Positions 20,924-29,648 of a stretch of 64,000 bases of DNA are shown one piece after another; within the stretch, counting starts at the first letter, position 1, and each line of letters starts with the position of its first letter. A model generated the notes under the pieces. That model was not told where the DNA came from. It did no database searches and saw only the letters and a program-made list of their open reading frames with translations. Source of the DNA: Columbia Basin potato purple top phytoplasma. GTDB lineage: Bacteria > Bacillota_I > Bacilli_A > Acholeplasmatales > Acholeplasmataceae. The translations under genes and the position numbers were made by a program. Where the stretch lies: the NCBI RefSeq assembly GCF_028595955.1, contig NZ_JANHJP010000001.1:31140-95139 (forward strand), read 5' to 3'.

Positions 20924-21320
20924 CTAACAACAAATTTATTTATTACAAGGATAAAATCCCAAAACGAAATAAATAAAATGTTTCTATACTGTATTATTTT
21001 AACATAATATTTTATAATAATATTTATTATATATTTATGCTTTTAAAACATAAATAAATTAAATATTGTAAATGTTGTTAATTGTGAAAATCCTAGATTC
21101 AAATAAGTTATAATTATTAAGTAAGTTTGTAATATTATAAAATTTATAAATTATTTTGATTATGAATTATTTTAAATGTTTAGATAAATTTTTATAATAT
21201 GGCATAAATAGTTATTTATATATTTTTTTTAATTTTTTAATTGTAGAATTGATATATGTTTTATATAATTTTGAGTATTTTTGATTTAATTTTTTTTATT
21301 ATGTTTATAATTGAAATATG

Positions 21321-21342
21321 TTTTGCATAAAACAATGCAAAA
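21321..21342. repeat. Inverted repeat upstream of pdhA
   Basis: Perfect 8-base arms TTTTGCAT and ATGCAAAA separated by AAAACA. Its position about 75 bases upstream of the TATAAT box would suit an operator or a weak hairpin; no regulator is assigned. Confidence 0.45.
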
Positions 21343-21417
21343 ACGAAATACGAATGTACATTAAAATAAAAAATATGTGTATTTATTTATGCATTTATAT
21401 TTTATGTATAGTAATAT

Positions 21418-21471
21418 AATATTGTAATTTTGATTATTATAAAAAATATTGTAATTTTAATTATTATAAAA
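21418..21471. repeat. 27-bp tandem duplication in the pdhA leader
   Basis: Two head-to-tail copies of a 27-base unit containing ATTGTAATTTT and ATTATTATAAAA, differing at one base (G432 versus A459 in window thousands 21). It begins inside the TATAAT box at 21415-21420 and ends about 25 bases before the pdhA start. Confidence 0.7.
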
Positions 21472-21497
21472 AAATTAGTAAAAAGGGCTTTTTGTTT

Positions 21498-22598
21498 ATG
21501 GAAGAAATATTTGAATTATATAATCCTTTAAAAAAAGAAAAACTGCAAATTTTAGATGTAGAAGGTAAAGTAATTAATCCAGATTTAGAACCTAAAATAT
21601 CTAAAGATGAATTAATGAAAATGTATAAAACAATGGTTTTATGCAGAATTTCTGATTTAAAAGCTGTTCAATATCAACGTCAAGGTAGAATGTTATCTTA
21701 TGTTATTAATCGAGGTCATGAAGCTTCACAAGTAGGAACTGCTTCTGCTTTACAAAATCAAGATTGGATTTCGCCTTATTTTAGGGATATAGGTTTATAT
21801 TTGTATCGTGGTATTTCATTGGAAAATATATATCTTTATTGGTTTGGTAATGAAAAAGGTTCTAAAATGGATCCTAATAAACGTATTTTACCTGTTAATA
21901 TTATAATAGGTTCTAGTGTTACTATGGGATCAGGTTTAGCTTTAGCAAGTAAAATACAAAATAAAGATGAAGTCACTTTAGCTACGATAGGCGATGGTGG
22001 TACTGCTCATGATGAATTTTATGCAGGTTTAAATTTTGCTTCTGTTTTTAAAGCTCCTTTAGTAGTTGTTATCCAAAATAATCAATATGCTATTTCTACT
22101 CCTAGACAAATCGCTTCTAATTCTGAAACTTTAGCTCAAAAATGTTATGCTTTCGGAATTCCAGGCATGTTAGTTGATGGTAACGATGTTTTAGCGGTTC
22201 ATACAGCTGTTAAATATTTTACTGAAAGATCACGACAAAAAAAAGGTCCTGGTTTGTTAGAAATTGTAACTTATCGTATGGGCGCTCATACAACTAATGA
22301 TAATACAACTTTATATCGTTCGAAAGAAGAAGAGGATGAATGGCAATTAAAAGATCCTATCGTTCGTTTTCAAAAATATTTATTAAATAAACAAATTTTA
22401 ACACAAGATATAATAGAACAAATAGACAAGGAAACAGAAGAATATGTTTCTCAAGTTCATAAAAATATTATGTCCTATGGTACTAAAGTAGAACCTATTG
22501 AAATTTTTGAGCATATTTATAGTGAAATGACTCCTGAATTAAAAAAACAATATTCCGAATATGAAGAATTTTTAAAAATAAAAAATCAAAAAAAATAA
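21498..22598 (+). CDS. pdhA: Pyruvate dehydrogenase E1 component, alpha subunit
   Basis: With PdhB it decarboxylates pyruvate on thiamine diphosphate and passes the acetyl group to lipoyl-E2. The TPP-binding motif runs from GDGGTAHDEFYAG to NNQYAIST, the classic GDG-(about 26)-NN pattern. The phosphorylation-loop region (YRMGAHTTNDN) is recognisable. 366 residues from the ATG at 21498, 10 bases after GGG; a TTG two codons earlier (21492) is an alternative. First gene of pdhA-pdhB-E2 lipoyl-E2 catalytic-lpd, ending in the terminator at 26246. Confidence 0.96.
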   Translation: MEEIFELYNPLKKEKLQILDVEGKVINPDLEPKISKDELMKMYKTMVLCRISDLKAVQYQRQGRMLSYVINRGHEASQVGTASALQNQDWISPYFRDIGLYLYRGISLENIYLYWFGNEKGSKMDPNKRILPVNIIIGSSVTMGSGLALASKIQNKDEVTLATIGDGGTAHDEFYAGLNFASVFKAPLVVVIQNNQYAISTPRQIASNSETLAQKCYAFGIPGMLVDGNDVLAVHTAVKYFTERSRQKKGPGLLEIVTYRMGAHTTNDNTTLYRSKEEEDEWQLKDPIVRFQKYLLNKQILTQDIIEQIDKETEEYVSQVHKNIMSYGTKVEPIEIFEHIYSEMTPELKKQYSEYEEFLKIKNQKK

Positions 22599-22632
22599 TA
22601 AATATTTATTTTCGAAATAAATATTTATTATT
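22594..22632 (+). terminator. AT-only hairpin overlapping the pdhA stop codon
   Basis: 18-base arms with a TCG loop. The left arm includes the pdhA stop codon (22596-22598). All stem pairs are A-T, so it is weak per base but long. It may attenuate or stabilise the message between pdhA and pdhB rather than terminate it fully. Confidence 0.5.
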
Positions 22633-22744
22633 ATATGTTTTTATAATTTTTTTTATTGCATAATAAAAAAAGTGATTTTAATCATATAATTATTCATCTA
22701 AATTTATGGATAAATAATATAAAAAGGAAAGTCAATAAATAATA

Positions 22745-23731
22745 ATGTCAAATAAAGTTTTAATGAATTTATTACAATCTATTAATCATACTTTAGATAT
22801 TCAATTAGCAAAAAATCCAAAAATAGTTTTATTCGGTCAGGATATTGGTAAATTAGGCGGAGTTTTTCGAGTAACAGCCGGTTTACAAGATAAATATGGA
22901 AAAGAACGTGTTTTCGATAGTCCAATAACAGAATCTGGTATTGTAGGAAATGCTATAGGAATGTCTATTAATGGATTAATTCCGATTGCAGAAATTCAAT
23001 TTGATGGTTTTGTTTACGTAGGTTTACAAGATCTAATTTCTCATGCAGCTAGAATGAGAAACCGTTCTAGAAATAGTTTTACATGTCCTATGGTATTAAA
23101 ATTTCCTGTAGGAGGAGGAGTAAAAGCTTTAGAACACCATTCAGAATCTTTAGAAGTTATTTTAGGTTCGATTCCAGGTTTAAAAGTAGTTGTTCCTTCT
23201 AATCCTTATGATGCTAAAGGACTTTTAATCGCGGCTATCAATAGCCCGGATCCTGTTATTTATATGGAGCCAAAACTTTTATATCGTGGTAAAAAAGAAG
23301 AAGTACCTTTAGAAGAATACGAAGTGGAAATAGGAAAAGCTAAAGTAGTTAAAGAAGGCAATGATATTACTCTAGTTGCTTGGAGCTCTGCTGTTCCAAT
23401 TTCTAAATTAGCTATAGATGAATTAGATAAAGAAGGTATTTCTATAGAATTAATAGATTTAAGAACTATTAATCCAATAGATAAAGAAACAATTTTAACT
23501 TCTGTTAAAAAAACAGGTAGATTATTAGTAGTTCATGAAGCTACTCAAACTTATGGCCCAGCTGGAGAAATAATAACTTTAGTTAATGAACATATTTTTG
23601 ATTCTTTAAAATCAGCTCCTCAAAGAGTTACAGGTTTTGATATTATTATGCCTTTAGCTAGAGGAGAATATCATCAAAATTTAAATCCTGATAAAATTAT
23701 TTACAAAATTAAAAAAATATTCAATAAATAA
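22745..23731 (+). CDS. pdhB: Pyruvate dehydrogenase E1 component, beta subunit
   Basis: 328 residues, full length for E1-beta, partner of PdhA in the E1 heterotetramer. Signatures: FGQDIGKLGGVFRVT, the conserved ITESGIVGNAIGMS, EIQFDGFVYVGLQDLISHAARMRNRS, and the C-terminal transketolase domain (LLVVHEATQTYGPAGEI). It follows pdhA after a 146-base gap that contains the AT hairpin. Together with the lipoyl and catalytic E2 proteins and Lpd it forms the complex that makes acetyl-CoA and NADH. Confidence 0.96.
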   Translation: MSNKVLMNLLQSINHTLDIQLAKNPKIVLFGQDIGKLGGVFRVTAGLQDKYGKERVFDSPITESGIVGNAIGMSINGLIPIAEIQFDGFVYVGLQDLISHAARMRNRSRNSFTCPMVLKFPVGGGVKALEHHSESLEVILGSIPGLKVVVPSNPYDAKGLLIAAINSPDPVIYMEPKLLYRGKKEEVPLEEYEVEIGKAKVVKEGNDITLVAWSSAVPISKLAIDELDKEGISIELIDLRTINPIDKETILTSVKKTGRLLVVHEATQTYGPAGEIITLVNEHIFDSLKSAPQRVTGFDIIMPLARGEYHQNLNPDKIIYKIKKIFNK

Positions 23732-23761
23732 AAAAAATACTAGGAAAGGTGATTATTTATA

Positions 23762-23992
23762 ATGTTTGAATTACGTTTTTCAGATATAGGAGAGGGAATT
23801 ACGGAAGGAAAAATTATTAAATTTTTGTGCAAAGTAGGAGATCAAGTTAAAGAAGGACAAGATTTATTAGAAGTTGAAACTGATAAAGTTTCTGTTTTTA
23901 TTCCTTCTGTTGCTACAGGTAAGATTAAAGAAATTTTTTTCAAAGAAGGCGATGATATCGAAGTTGGAGATTTATTATTAACAATCGAATAA
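23762..23992 (+). CDS. Free-standing lipoyl-domain protein (N-terminal piece of PDH E2)
   Basis: 76 residues that are exactly one biotinyl/lipoyl domain: FSDIGEGITEGKI at the N-terminus, the lipoyl-lysine turn ETDKVSV with Lys42, and the closing EVGDLLLTIE before the stop. In a normal PDH E2 this domain continues into a linker, a subunit-binding domain and the catalytic core. Here the frame stops at the domain border and the catalytic core follows as its own gene, in another frame, after a fresh ribosome binding site. It is presumably lipoylated and shuttles acetyl groups between E1, the separate core and Lpd. Confidence 0.88.
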   Translation: MFELRFSDIGEGITEGKIIKFLCKVGDQVKEGQDLLEVETDKVSVFIPSVATGKIKEIFFKEGDDIEVGDLLLTIE

Positions 23993-24029
23993 TTTTTCGG
24001 TAATTTAGAAAAAGGAAAAGTTATAATAT

Positions 24030-24788
24030 ATGGAAAATAATAATAATAATAATAATATAAAAAGTGATAACAAAAACACAGAAAATGAAATAGAAATTTG
24101 TAAAATTTCAAAAATAAGAGAAGTAATATCTAAGAAAATGGTTGTTGCAAAAACAGAAATTCCTGATGTGACTGTTACAGAAGAAATAGATATTACTGAT
24201 TTAGTTTTTTTAAGAAAAAGATTAAAAAATGAATTAGAACCTCAAGGTATTAAATTAACTTATATGGCTTTTATAGCTAAGGCAGTTATTTCTGCTTTAA
24301 CTGAATTTCCTTTGTTTAATTCTAGTTTTGACTCTGTTAAAAACGAAATAATTATAAAAAAATTTATTAATTTAGGTATTGCAGTAGATACTCCGCGGGG
24401 TTTAATGGTTCCTAATATTAAAAACGCTGATAAATTAAATATCATTGAGTTAGCTCAAGAAATTAATAAATTAGCTAAAAATGCTCAAGAAGGCAAATTA
24501 ACATTGAAGCAACTCCAAAATGGAACTTTTACTTTAAGTAATTTTGGTTCTATTGGCGGTCTACAATGCACACCTATTATTAATTTGCCTGAATTATCTA
24601 TTTTAGGGATTGGCAAAATTATTAAAAAACCAGTAGTTAAAGATAATAATATTTGTATTGCTGATATTTTACATGTTTCTTTGACATTCGATCATCGTGT
24701 TATAGATGGTGCTGATGCTTCTAGATTTTTAAACAAAATTACTTCAGTATTAACTAATATTACAGAATTAGAAAAATACATTTATTAA
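24030..24788 (+). CDS. pdhC: PDH E2 catalytic domain (dihydrolipoamide acetyltransferase core), separated from its lipoyl domain
   Basis: 252 residues. After MENNNNNNN and a charged stretch, the acyltransferase core starts at about residue 25 (ISKIREVISKKMVVAKTEIPDVTVTEE) and runs to the end, with the active-site motif DHRVIDGAD (His222, Asp226). I see no lipoyl domain and no peripheral subunit-binding domain. The poly-Asn comes from a trinucleotide (AAT)n run directly after the start codon. Its ribosome binding site (AAAAAGGAAAAG) is clear. It should transfer acetyl groups from lipoyl-Lys42 of the preceding gene product to CoA; how E1 and Lpd are tethered without the binding domain is unclear. 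Confidence 0.9.
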   Translation: MENNNNNNNIKSDNKNTENEIEICKISKIREVISKKMVVAKTEIPDVTVTEEIDITDLVFLRKRLKNELEPQGIKLTYMAFIAKAVISALTEFPLFNSSFDSVKNEIIIKKFINLGIAVDTPRGLMVPNIKNADKLNIIELAQEINKLAKNAQEGKLTLKQLQNGTFTLSNFGSIGGLQCTPIINLPELSILGIGKIIKKPVVKDNNICIADILHVSLTFDHRVIDGADASRFLNKITSVLTNITELEKYIY

Positions 24789-24831
24789 AAAAATCGATAA
24801 ATTTTTTAGAAAGAAGACAAAGAACAAATAT

Positions 24832-26211
24832 ATGACAAAATACGATATTTTAATTATTGGTAGTGGCCCGGGGGGCTATGTTTCTGCTATTAAAGCAGCT
24901 CAGTTAGGCGCTAAAGTTGCTTTAATAGAAAAACATAAAGTTGGTGGTATTTGTCTTAATTATGGTTGTATACCAACTAAATCATTTTTAAAAAGCGCTA
25001 AGGTTTTTGATATTGCTAAAAATATTGATAATTACGGTATTAATAAAATAAATGATATTTCATTTGATTGGTTATCTATTTTGAATCGTAAAGATAAAAT
25101 AGTTAAACAATTATATAATGGTATTCTTTTTTTATTAAAAAAAAATAAAATTGATTTATATAATTCTTTTGCAGAAGTTTTAACTCCAAATTTAGTTCAA
25201 GTAGGGGATAAACAATTAGAAACTAAAAAACTTATTATTGCTACAGGTTCTAGCGCTTTTATACCTCCAATTCCTGGAGCTAAAGAATCTTATGAAAATA
25301 AATTTCTTTATACTAGTAAAGAATTAGTTCAATTAGAAAAATTTCCTAAGAAATTAATTATTATTGGTGGAGGAGTTATTGGAGTAGAATTCGCAACTCT
25401 TTTTGCTAAATTAAATTCTGAAGTTATAATTATAGAAAAGCAAAAAAATATATTAAGTAATATAGATCATGATATTGTTAAACTTTATGCTAAAAAATTA
25501 AAAAAAGATCGTATTAAAATTTATACAGATTCTACAGTAGTAAAAATAGATAATAATAAAGTTCATTATGAAATGGATAATCAAATATATCAGGATGAAG
25601 CAGATTTAATTTTAATGGCTGTCGGTATTAAACCTAATTTAGATGGAATTCAAAATTTGAATTTAAAAACAGATAGAAGCGGTATAATTACTGATAATTT
25701 TTTAAGAACTTCTGTTGAAGGAGTTTATGCTATTGGAGATGTGAATGGTAAATATACGTTAGCTCATGTTGCTAGTCATGAAGGTATTATAGCTGTTTCT
25801 CATGCTTTAAACTCTAAAGAACATCTTTTCCCTATGGATTATAATTTAGTTCCTAATTGTATTTATGGCTTTCCTGAAATATCTACTATAGGTATGACAG
25901 AAGAACAAGCAAAAGATAAGGAAATAAATTATAAAGTTTCAATGTTTCCTGTCAGTGCTATAGGAAAAGCTTTAGCGGATGGAGAAACTGATGGTGTTGT
26001 TAAATTAATTGTTAATAAAGATAATTCAAAAATTTTAGGTATGCATATATTATCTTGTAACGCTACAGAATTAATTAGCGAAATTGGTGTTGCTATAAGC
26101 CTAGAAGCAACAGTTTATGATATGATCAAAGTAATTCATCCTCATCCTACTTTATCAGAAATAATTTCGGAAACTTTTTTAGGAGCAATAGATAAACCTA
26201 TTCATCTTTAA
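24832..26211 (+). CDS. lpd: Dihydrolipoamide dehydrogenase (E3)
   Basis: FAD flavoprotein that reoxidises dihydrolipoyl groups with NAD+. 459 residues: FAD loop GSGPGGYVSAIKAAQLG, redox disulfide GGICLNYGCIPTKS, NAD loop IIIGGGVIGVEFATLF, second FAD motif VYAIGDVNG, and the C-terminal His-Glu catalytic pair in HPHPTLSE. No extra N-terminal lipoyl domain is fused to it, although some Mollicutes have one. Last gene of the pdh operon; an intrinsic terminator follows. Confidence 0.96.
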   Translation: MTKYDILIIGSGPGGYVSAIKAAQLGAKVALIEKHKVGGICLNYGCIPTKSFLKSAKVFDIAKNIDNYGINKINDISFDWLSILNRKDKIVKQLYNGILFLLKKNKIDLYNSFAEVLTPNLVQVGDKQLETKKLIIATGSSAFIPPIPGAKESYENKFLYTSKELVQLEKFPKKLIIIGGGVIGVEFATLFAKLNSEVIIIEKQKNILSNIDHDIVKLYAKKLKKDRIKIYTDSTVVKIDNNKVHYEMDNQIYQDEADLILMAVGIKPNLDGIQNLNLKTDRSGIITDNFLRTSVEGVYAIGDVNGKYTLAHVASHEGIIAVSHALNSKEHLFPMDYNLVPNCIYGFPEISTIGMTEEQAKDKEINYKVSMFPVSAIGKALADGETDGVVKLIVNKDNSKILGMHILSCNATELISEIGVAISLEATVYDMIKVIHPHPTLSEIISETFLGAIDKPIHL

Positions 26212-26245
26212 TTTTATTCAAATAAATATTTCGAATATATATTAT

Positions 26246-26270
26246 AAAACCCAATTATTTGGGTTTTTTA
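26246..26270 (+). terminator. Intrinsic terminator of the pdh operon
   Basis: Stem AAAACCCAA / TTGGGTTTT with a TTAT loop, followed by T residues, 35 bases past the lpd stop. One of the few G/C-containing stems in the window, so a strong call. Confidence 0.88.
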
Positions 26271-26316
26271 TTTATTAAATAGTAAAAATTAATTTGTTAA
26301 AAGAGAAATAAAAATT

Positions 26317-27078
26317 ATGTTAATTGATACACATGTTCATTTAAATTTTGATTATTTTGATAAAGTTTTAAATAAAGTTCTTGAAAGAGCTTATAAAAAT
26401 GATATTCAATATTTTATTGTACCTGGCGTGGATAAAGCAACAAACGAAAAAGCAATTGAATTAGCTTCTCGAAATAAATCCATTAAAGCTGCTGTCGGAA
26501 TTCATCCTTGTCATTGGTTAAATGAAGATCCTTTAAGTATTATAAAATATTTGAGACATCCACAAGTAGTAGCTGTAGGAGAAATTGGTTTAGATTTATA
26601 TCATGACAAAAGTTCTTTACTAATTCAAAAAAAATTTTTACAAATCCAAATTAAATTAGCTTTAGAGTATAATTTGCCTATTATTTTACACGCAAGAGAA
26701 TCTTTTGATGAAATATATTCAATGTTATTACCTTATAAAGGTAAAATTAGAGGAGTATTTCATTGTTTGACTAGTCATCTTATAGAAGCCAAAAAAGCTA
26801 TAGAATTAGGTTTTTATGTAGGATTAGGAGGTATTATTACTTATAAAAATGCTATTGAAGCGCAAAAAATCGTTCAACAAATTCCTTTGGATAAAATTTT
26901 GTTAGAAACAGATGCTCCTTTTTTAACTCCATTTCCTTTAGACAAAAATAAAACAAATGAACCTGGATTTATGAAAATTATAGCGGAAAAAATATCTTAT
27001 TTAAAACAAATAAGTTTAAAAGAAGTCACTCAACAAACAACATATAATGCTAGTAAATTATTTAATTTAAATATATAA
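26317..27078 (+). CDS. tatD: TatD-family metal-dependent DNase
   Basis: 253 residues of the amidohydrolase-fold TatD/YcfH family, 3'-5' deoxyribonucleases linked to DNA repair and clearance. Metal ligands are all in place: LIDTHVHL (two His), GEIGLDLYHD (Glu), LHARES (His), GVFHCLTSH (His) and LLETDAPFLTP (Asp). It lies between the pdh terminator and ligA on the same strand. Confidence 0.93.
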   Translation: MLIDTHVHLNFDYFDKVLNKVLERAYKNDIQYFIVPGVDKATNEKAIELASRNKSIKAAVGIHPCHWLNEDPLSIIKYLRHPQVVAVGEIGLDLYHDKSSLLIQKKFLQIQIKLALEYNLPIILHARESFDEIYSMLLPYKGKIRGVFHCLTSHLIEAKKAIELGFYVGLGGIITYKNAIEAQKIVQQIPLDKILLETDAPFLTPFPLDKNKTNEPGFMKIIAEKISYLKQISLKEVTQQTTYNASKLFNLNI

Positions 27079-27223
27079 TACTTTTATTATTTAAGTAATT
27101 TTTTTTATAAAATAAAAATAATTTTTATATTTATTATATATAATGAAAGAATATTTTTTGTTCATTTTGTAAATTATTCAAAATTAATTATATGTTATAA
27201 CATTAAATAAAAAGGTTATAAAA

Positions 27224-29239
27224 ATGACATTTGAAATAAAAAATAAAATTAGAACTTTAACAGATAAAATTTGTAAAGCTAATTACGAATATTATCAATT
27301 AAACGAAACAGAATTAACAGATTCTCAATATGATGCGTTATTGCAAGAATTGATTTTATTAGAAAAAGAATATCCTGAATATAAATTGTCTTATAGTCCT
27401 ACTTTTAAAGTAGGTGGCTTTTTGAGTTCTAAATTTGATAAAGTATCGCATGATGTACCAATGTTATCTTTAAATAATGTTTTTGATTTTAAAGAATTAA
27501 AACTTTTTTGTGATCGTTTATCAAAACAACAAATTCCTTTTTGTTTTAATTTAGAACTTAAAATAGACGGAGTCGCTATTAGTTTAAAATATAAGAAAGG
27601 TATTTTATTTCAAGCTTTAACAAGAGGGAATGGTTATGTTGGCGAATTAATAACCGATAACATAAAAACTATTAAAGATATTCCTTTAAAATTACCAGAA
27701 TCAATAGATTTAGAAGTAAGAGGGGAGATTTTTTTTGATCATGATTCGTTTGAACAGTTAAATAAAGAACAAAAATATCAAAACAAATTTTTATTTTCTA
27801 ATCCTCGTAATGCAGCTTCAGGAACTTTAAGACAATTAAATTCTGCAATAGTATCTAATAGGAAATTATCATCTTTTATTTATTCTATCATTAATCCCCC
27901 TTCTTTTATTAGAACACAATATGAAGTTTTAATGTTTTTAAAAAAAATGGGTTTTTCTGTAAATACTTATTTTAATGTTGTTTATTCTTTTGATGAATTA
28001 AAAGAAAAAATTAATTATTACGAGAAACTTAAAAATAATTTACCTTATGATATAGATGGAGTTGTTATTAAAGTTAACGAATTAAATTTACATAATTTAA
28101 TAGGTAATACAAGTAAATATCCTAAATGGGCTATTGCTTATAAGTTTAATTCTTTGAAAGGCGAAACTGTAGTAAAAAATATTAATTTTCAAATTGGAAG
28201 AACAGGTGTTTTAACTCCTATTGCTGATATTCAGCCTATTATTTTAGATGGTAGTTTATTATCTAAAATATCACTTCATAATTATGATTATATCCAAAGA
28301 AAAGATATTCGTATTAATGATTTTGTTTTAGTCCATAAATCAGGCTCTATTATTCCAGAAATTTTAGAAGTTGTAAAATACAAAAGAACTAACCAAATAC
28401 CTTTTCAAATGTTGAGTAATTGTCCTTTTTGCGGAGAAGTTTTAACTAAAAAAGAAAATGAAGTAGATTATTTTTGTTTAAATAATTATTGCGAAGAAAA
28501 GCAAATAAAAAAAATTATTCATTTTGTCTCTCGGGAAGCTATGGATATTAATGCTTTAGGTAAAAAAACTTTAGTTACTTTTTTTCAAAAAGGGATAATT
28601 AAAAAAATTTCTGATTTATATTTTTTAAAAGATAAGTATCCTCAATTGAAACAATTGTTTGGTTTTAAAGATAAAAAAATAACTAATATTTTAAATTCTA
28701 TAGAACAAAGTAAGACTCAATCTTTTTATAGAATTTTATTTGCTTTAGGCATTGATCATGTAGGTATACAAATATCTAAATTATTAAGTAATAAATTTCA
28801 AAATGTTCATAATTTACAAAAAGTTACTTTTGAAGAATTAATGAAAATCCCTGAAATAGGTCCAGAAATTTCAATTAGTATATGTCAATATTTTCAAAAT
28901 AAGAAAAATATTGAAGAAATTAATTTATTACAATCTAAGGGAATTGTTTTTGGTTCTTCAGTACAAAATTCTGAAATTATTCAATCTAATAAAAATATAT
29001 TACAAAATAAAAAAATAGTTTGTACAGGGATTTTAAATAATTATTCAAGAAAAGATATAACTACTCTTTTAGAAAAATATGGCGCTTTTGTTTCTAAAAG
29101 TATTTCTTCTAAAACTGATTATTTGATTGTGGGTAAAGAAAATAGTGATTCTAAATTAGAAAAAGCGCGTTTATTAAAAATTAAGATAATAGATGAAAAA
29201 GAATTGAATTTTATTATAAATTCAATTAACGAGTCTTAA
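27224..29239 (+). CDS. ligA: NAD+-dependent DNA ligase
   Basis: Seals nicks in replication and repair with NAD+ as adenylate donor. 671 residues: Ia domain, adenylation site LELKIDGVAISLKY (Lys of KIDG), OB fold, a Cys4 zinc finger (CPFCGEVL...CLNNYCEE), helix-hairpin-helix region (EELMKIPEIGPEIS) and a C-terminal BRCT domain (KIVCTGILNNYSRKDITTLLEKYG). All domains are complete. Its use of NAD+ keeps NAD supply relevant, although the nadE-like gene looks damaged. acpS follows 11-20 bases later. Confidence 0.97.
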   Translation: MTFEIKNKIRTLTDKICKANYEYYQLNETELTDSQYDALLQELILLEKEYPEYKLSYSPTFKVGGFLSSKFDKVSHDVPMLSLNNVFDFKELKLFCDRLSKQQIPFCFNLELKIDGVAISLKYKKGILFQALTRGNGYVGELITDNIKTIKDIPLKLPESIDLEVRGEIFFDHDSFEQLNKEQKYQNKFLFSNPRNAASGTLRQLNSAIVSNRKLSSFIYSIINPPSFIRTQYEVLMFLKKMGFSVNTYFNVVYSFDELKEKINYYEKLKNNLPYDIDGVVIKVNELNLHNLIGNTSKYPKWAIAYKFNSLKGETVVKNINFQIGRTGVLTPIADIQPIILDGSLLSKISLHNYDYIQRKDIRINDFVLVHKSGSIIPEILEVVKYKRTNQIPFQMLSNCPFCGEVLTKKENEVDYFCLNNYCEEKQIKKIIHFVSREAMDINALGKKTLVTFFQKGIIKKISDLYFLKDKYPQLKQLFGFKDKKITNILNSIEQSKTQSFYRILFALGIDHVGIQISKLLSNKFQNVHNLQKVTFEELMKIPEIGPEISISICQYFQNKKNIEEINLLQSKGIVFGSSVQNSEIIQSNKNILQNKKIVCTGILNNYSRKDITTLLEKYGAFVSKSISSKTDYLIVGKENSDSKLEKARLLKIKIIDEKELNFIINSINES

Positions 29240-29259
29240 AATTAATAAGGATGCAAAAA

Positions 29260-29604
29260 ATGAAAAATATTGGCATTGATTTGGTTGAAATGCAAGAAAT
29301 TGAAAAAATAGGCGTAGACAAAATAGCTGATAGAATTTTATCTGATGCAGAATATTTTATATATAAAGATATTAGTCATTTAAAAAGAAAAATAAGTTTT
29401 TTAGCGGGCAGATGGGCCGCTAAAGAAGCTATTTTTAAAGCTTATCAAAAAGGTAATTTAAAAAATAATTATTGTGATTGGTCTATTTTAAATGATTCTA
29501 TTTCAGGATTCCCTTATGTTATTCATTCTTATTTGTCTGCTCAAATTATGATTTCTATTTCTCATAGCACAAATTATGCTTTAGCTTTTGTTATTTTGTT
29601 ATAA
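29260..29604 (+). CDS. acpS: Holo-[acyl-carrier-protein] synthase
   Basis: AcpS moves 4'-phosphopantetheine from CoA to acyl carrier protein. 114 residues from the ATG at 29260, chosen because AAGG lies 9 bases upstream; the ATG at 29251 overlaps that site. Conserved elements are NIGIDLVEM (Mg-binding Asp) and GRWAAKEAIFKAY, followed by SISHS near the end. The citrate lyase carrier CitD in this window uses a different prosthetic group made by CitG and CitX, so it is not expected to be a substrate. Confidence 0.92.
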   Translation: MKNIGIDLVEMQEIEKIGVDKIADRILSDAEYFIYKDISHLKRKISFLAGRWAAKEAIFKAYQKGNLKNNYCDWSILNDSISGFPYVIHSYLSAQIMISISHSTNYALAFVILL

Positions 29605-29617
29605 TTCGGATTGTTTT

Positions 29618-29648
29618 AAAAAAAAAAGAGTTTTATAAACTCTTTTTT
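29618..29648. terminator. Bidirectional terminator between acpS and the convergent membrane-protein gene
   Basis: Palindromic stem AAAAAAGAGTTT / AAACTCTTTTTT with a TAT centre and A/T runs on both sides, so it works on either strand. It overlaps the stop codon of the minus-strand gene (29633-29635). Confidence 0.8.

Larger units (their letters stand above)
20924..21497. promoter_or_regulatory. Long AT-rich leader region of the pdh operon
   Basis: About 570 bases without a gene. It must hold the tRNA-Leu promoter on minus and the pdhA promoter on plus. Visible items: a perfect -10 box TATAAT at 21415-21420 without a convincing -35; an inverted repeat TTTTGCAT/ATGCAAAA with 6-base loop at 21321-21342; and two tandem copies of a 27-base unit (21418-21471). 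A weak GGG ribosome binding site precedes pdhA. I found no coding sequence here. Confidence 0.5.

Noticed and set aside
23842..24111. Minus-strand open frame of 89 codons opposite the E2 split, considered as a separate gene
   Set aside because: It is the complement of the lipoyl-domain gene and of the AAT run (giving poly-Tyr), and has no ribosome binding site or family resemblance.
23762..24788. E2 split as a simple one-base frameshift
   Set aside because: The lipoyl domain ends at its natural border, the second gene has its own ribosome binding site and start, and no subunit-binding sequence appears in any frame of the gap, so a single indel does not explain it.
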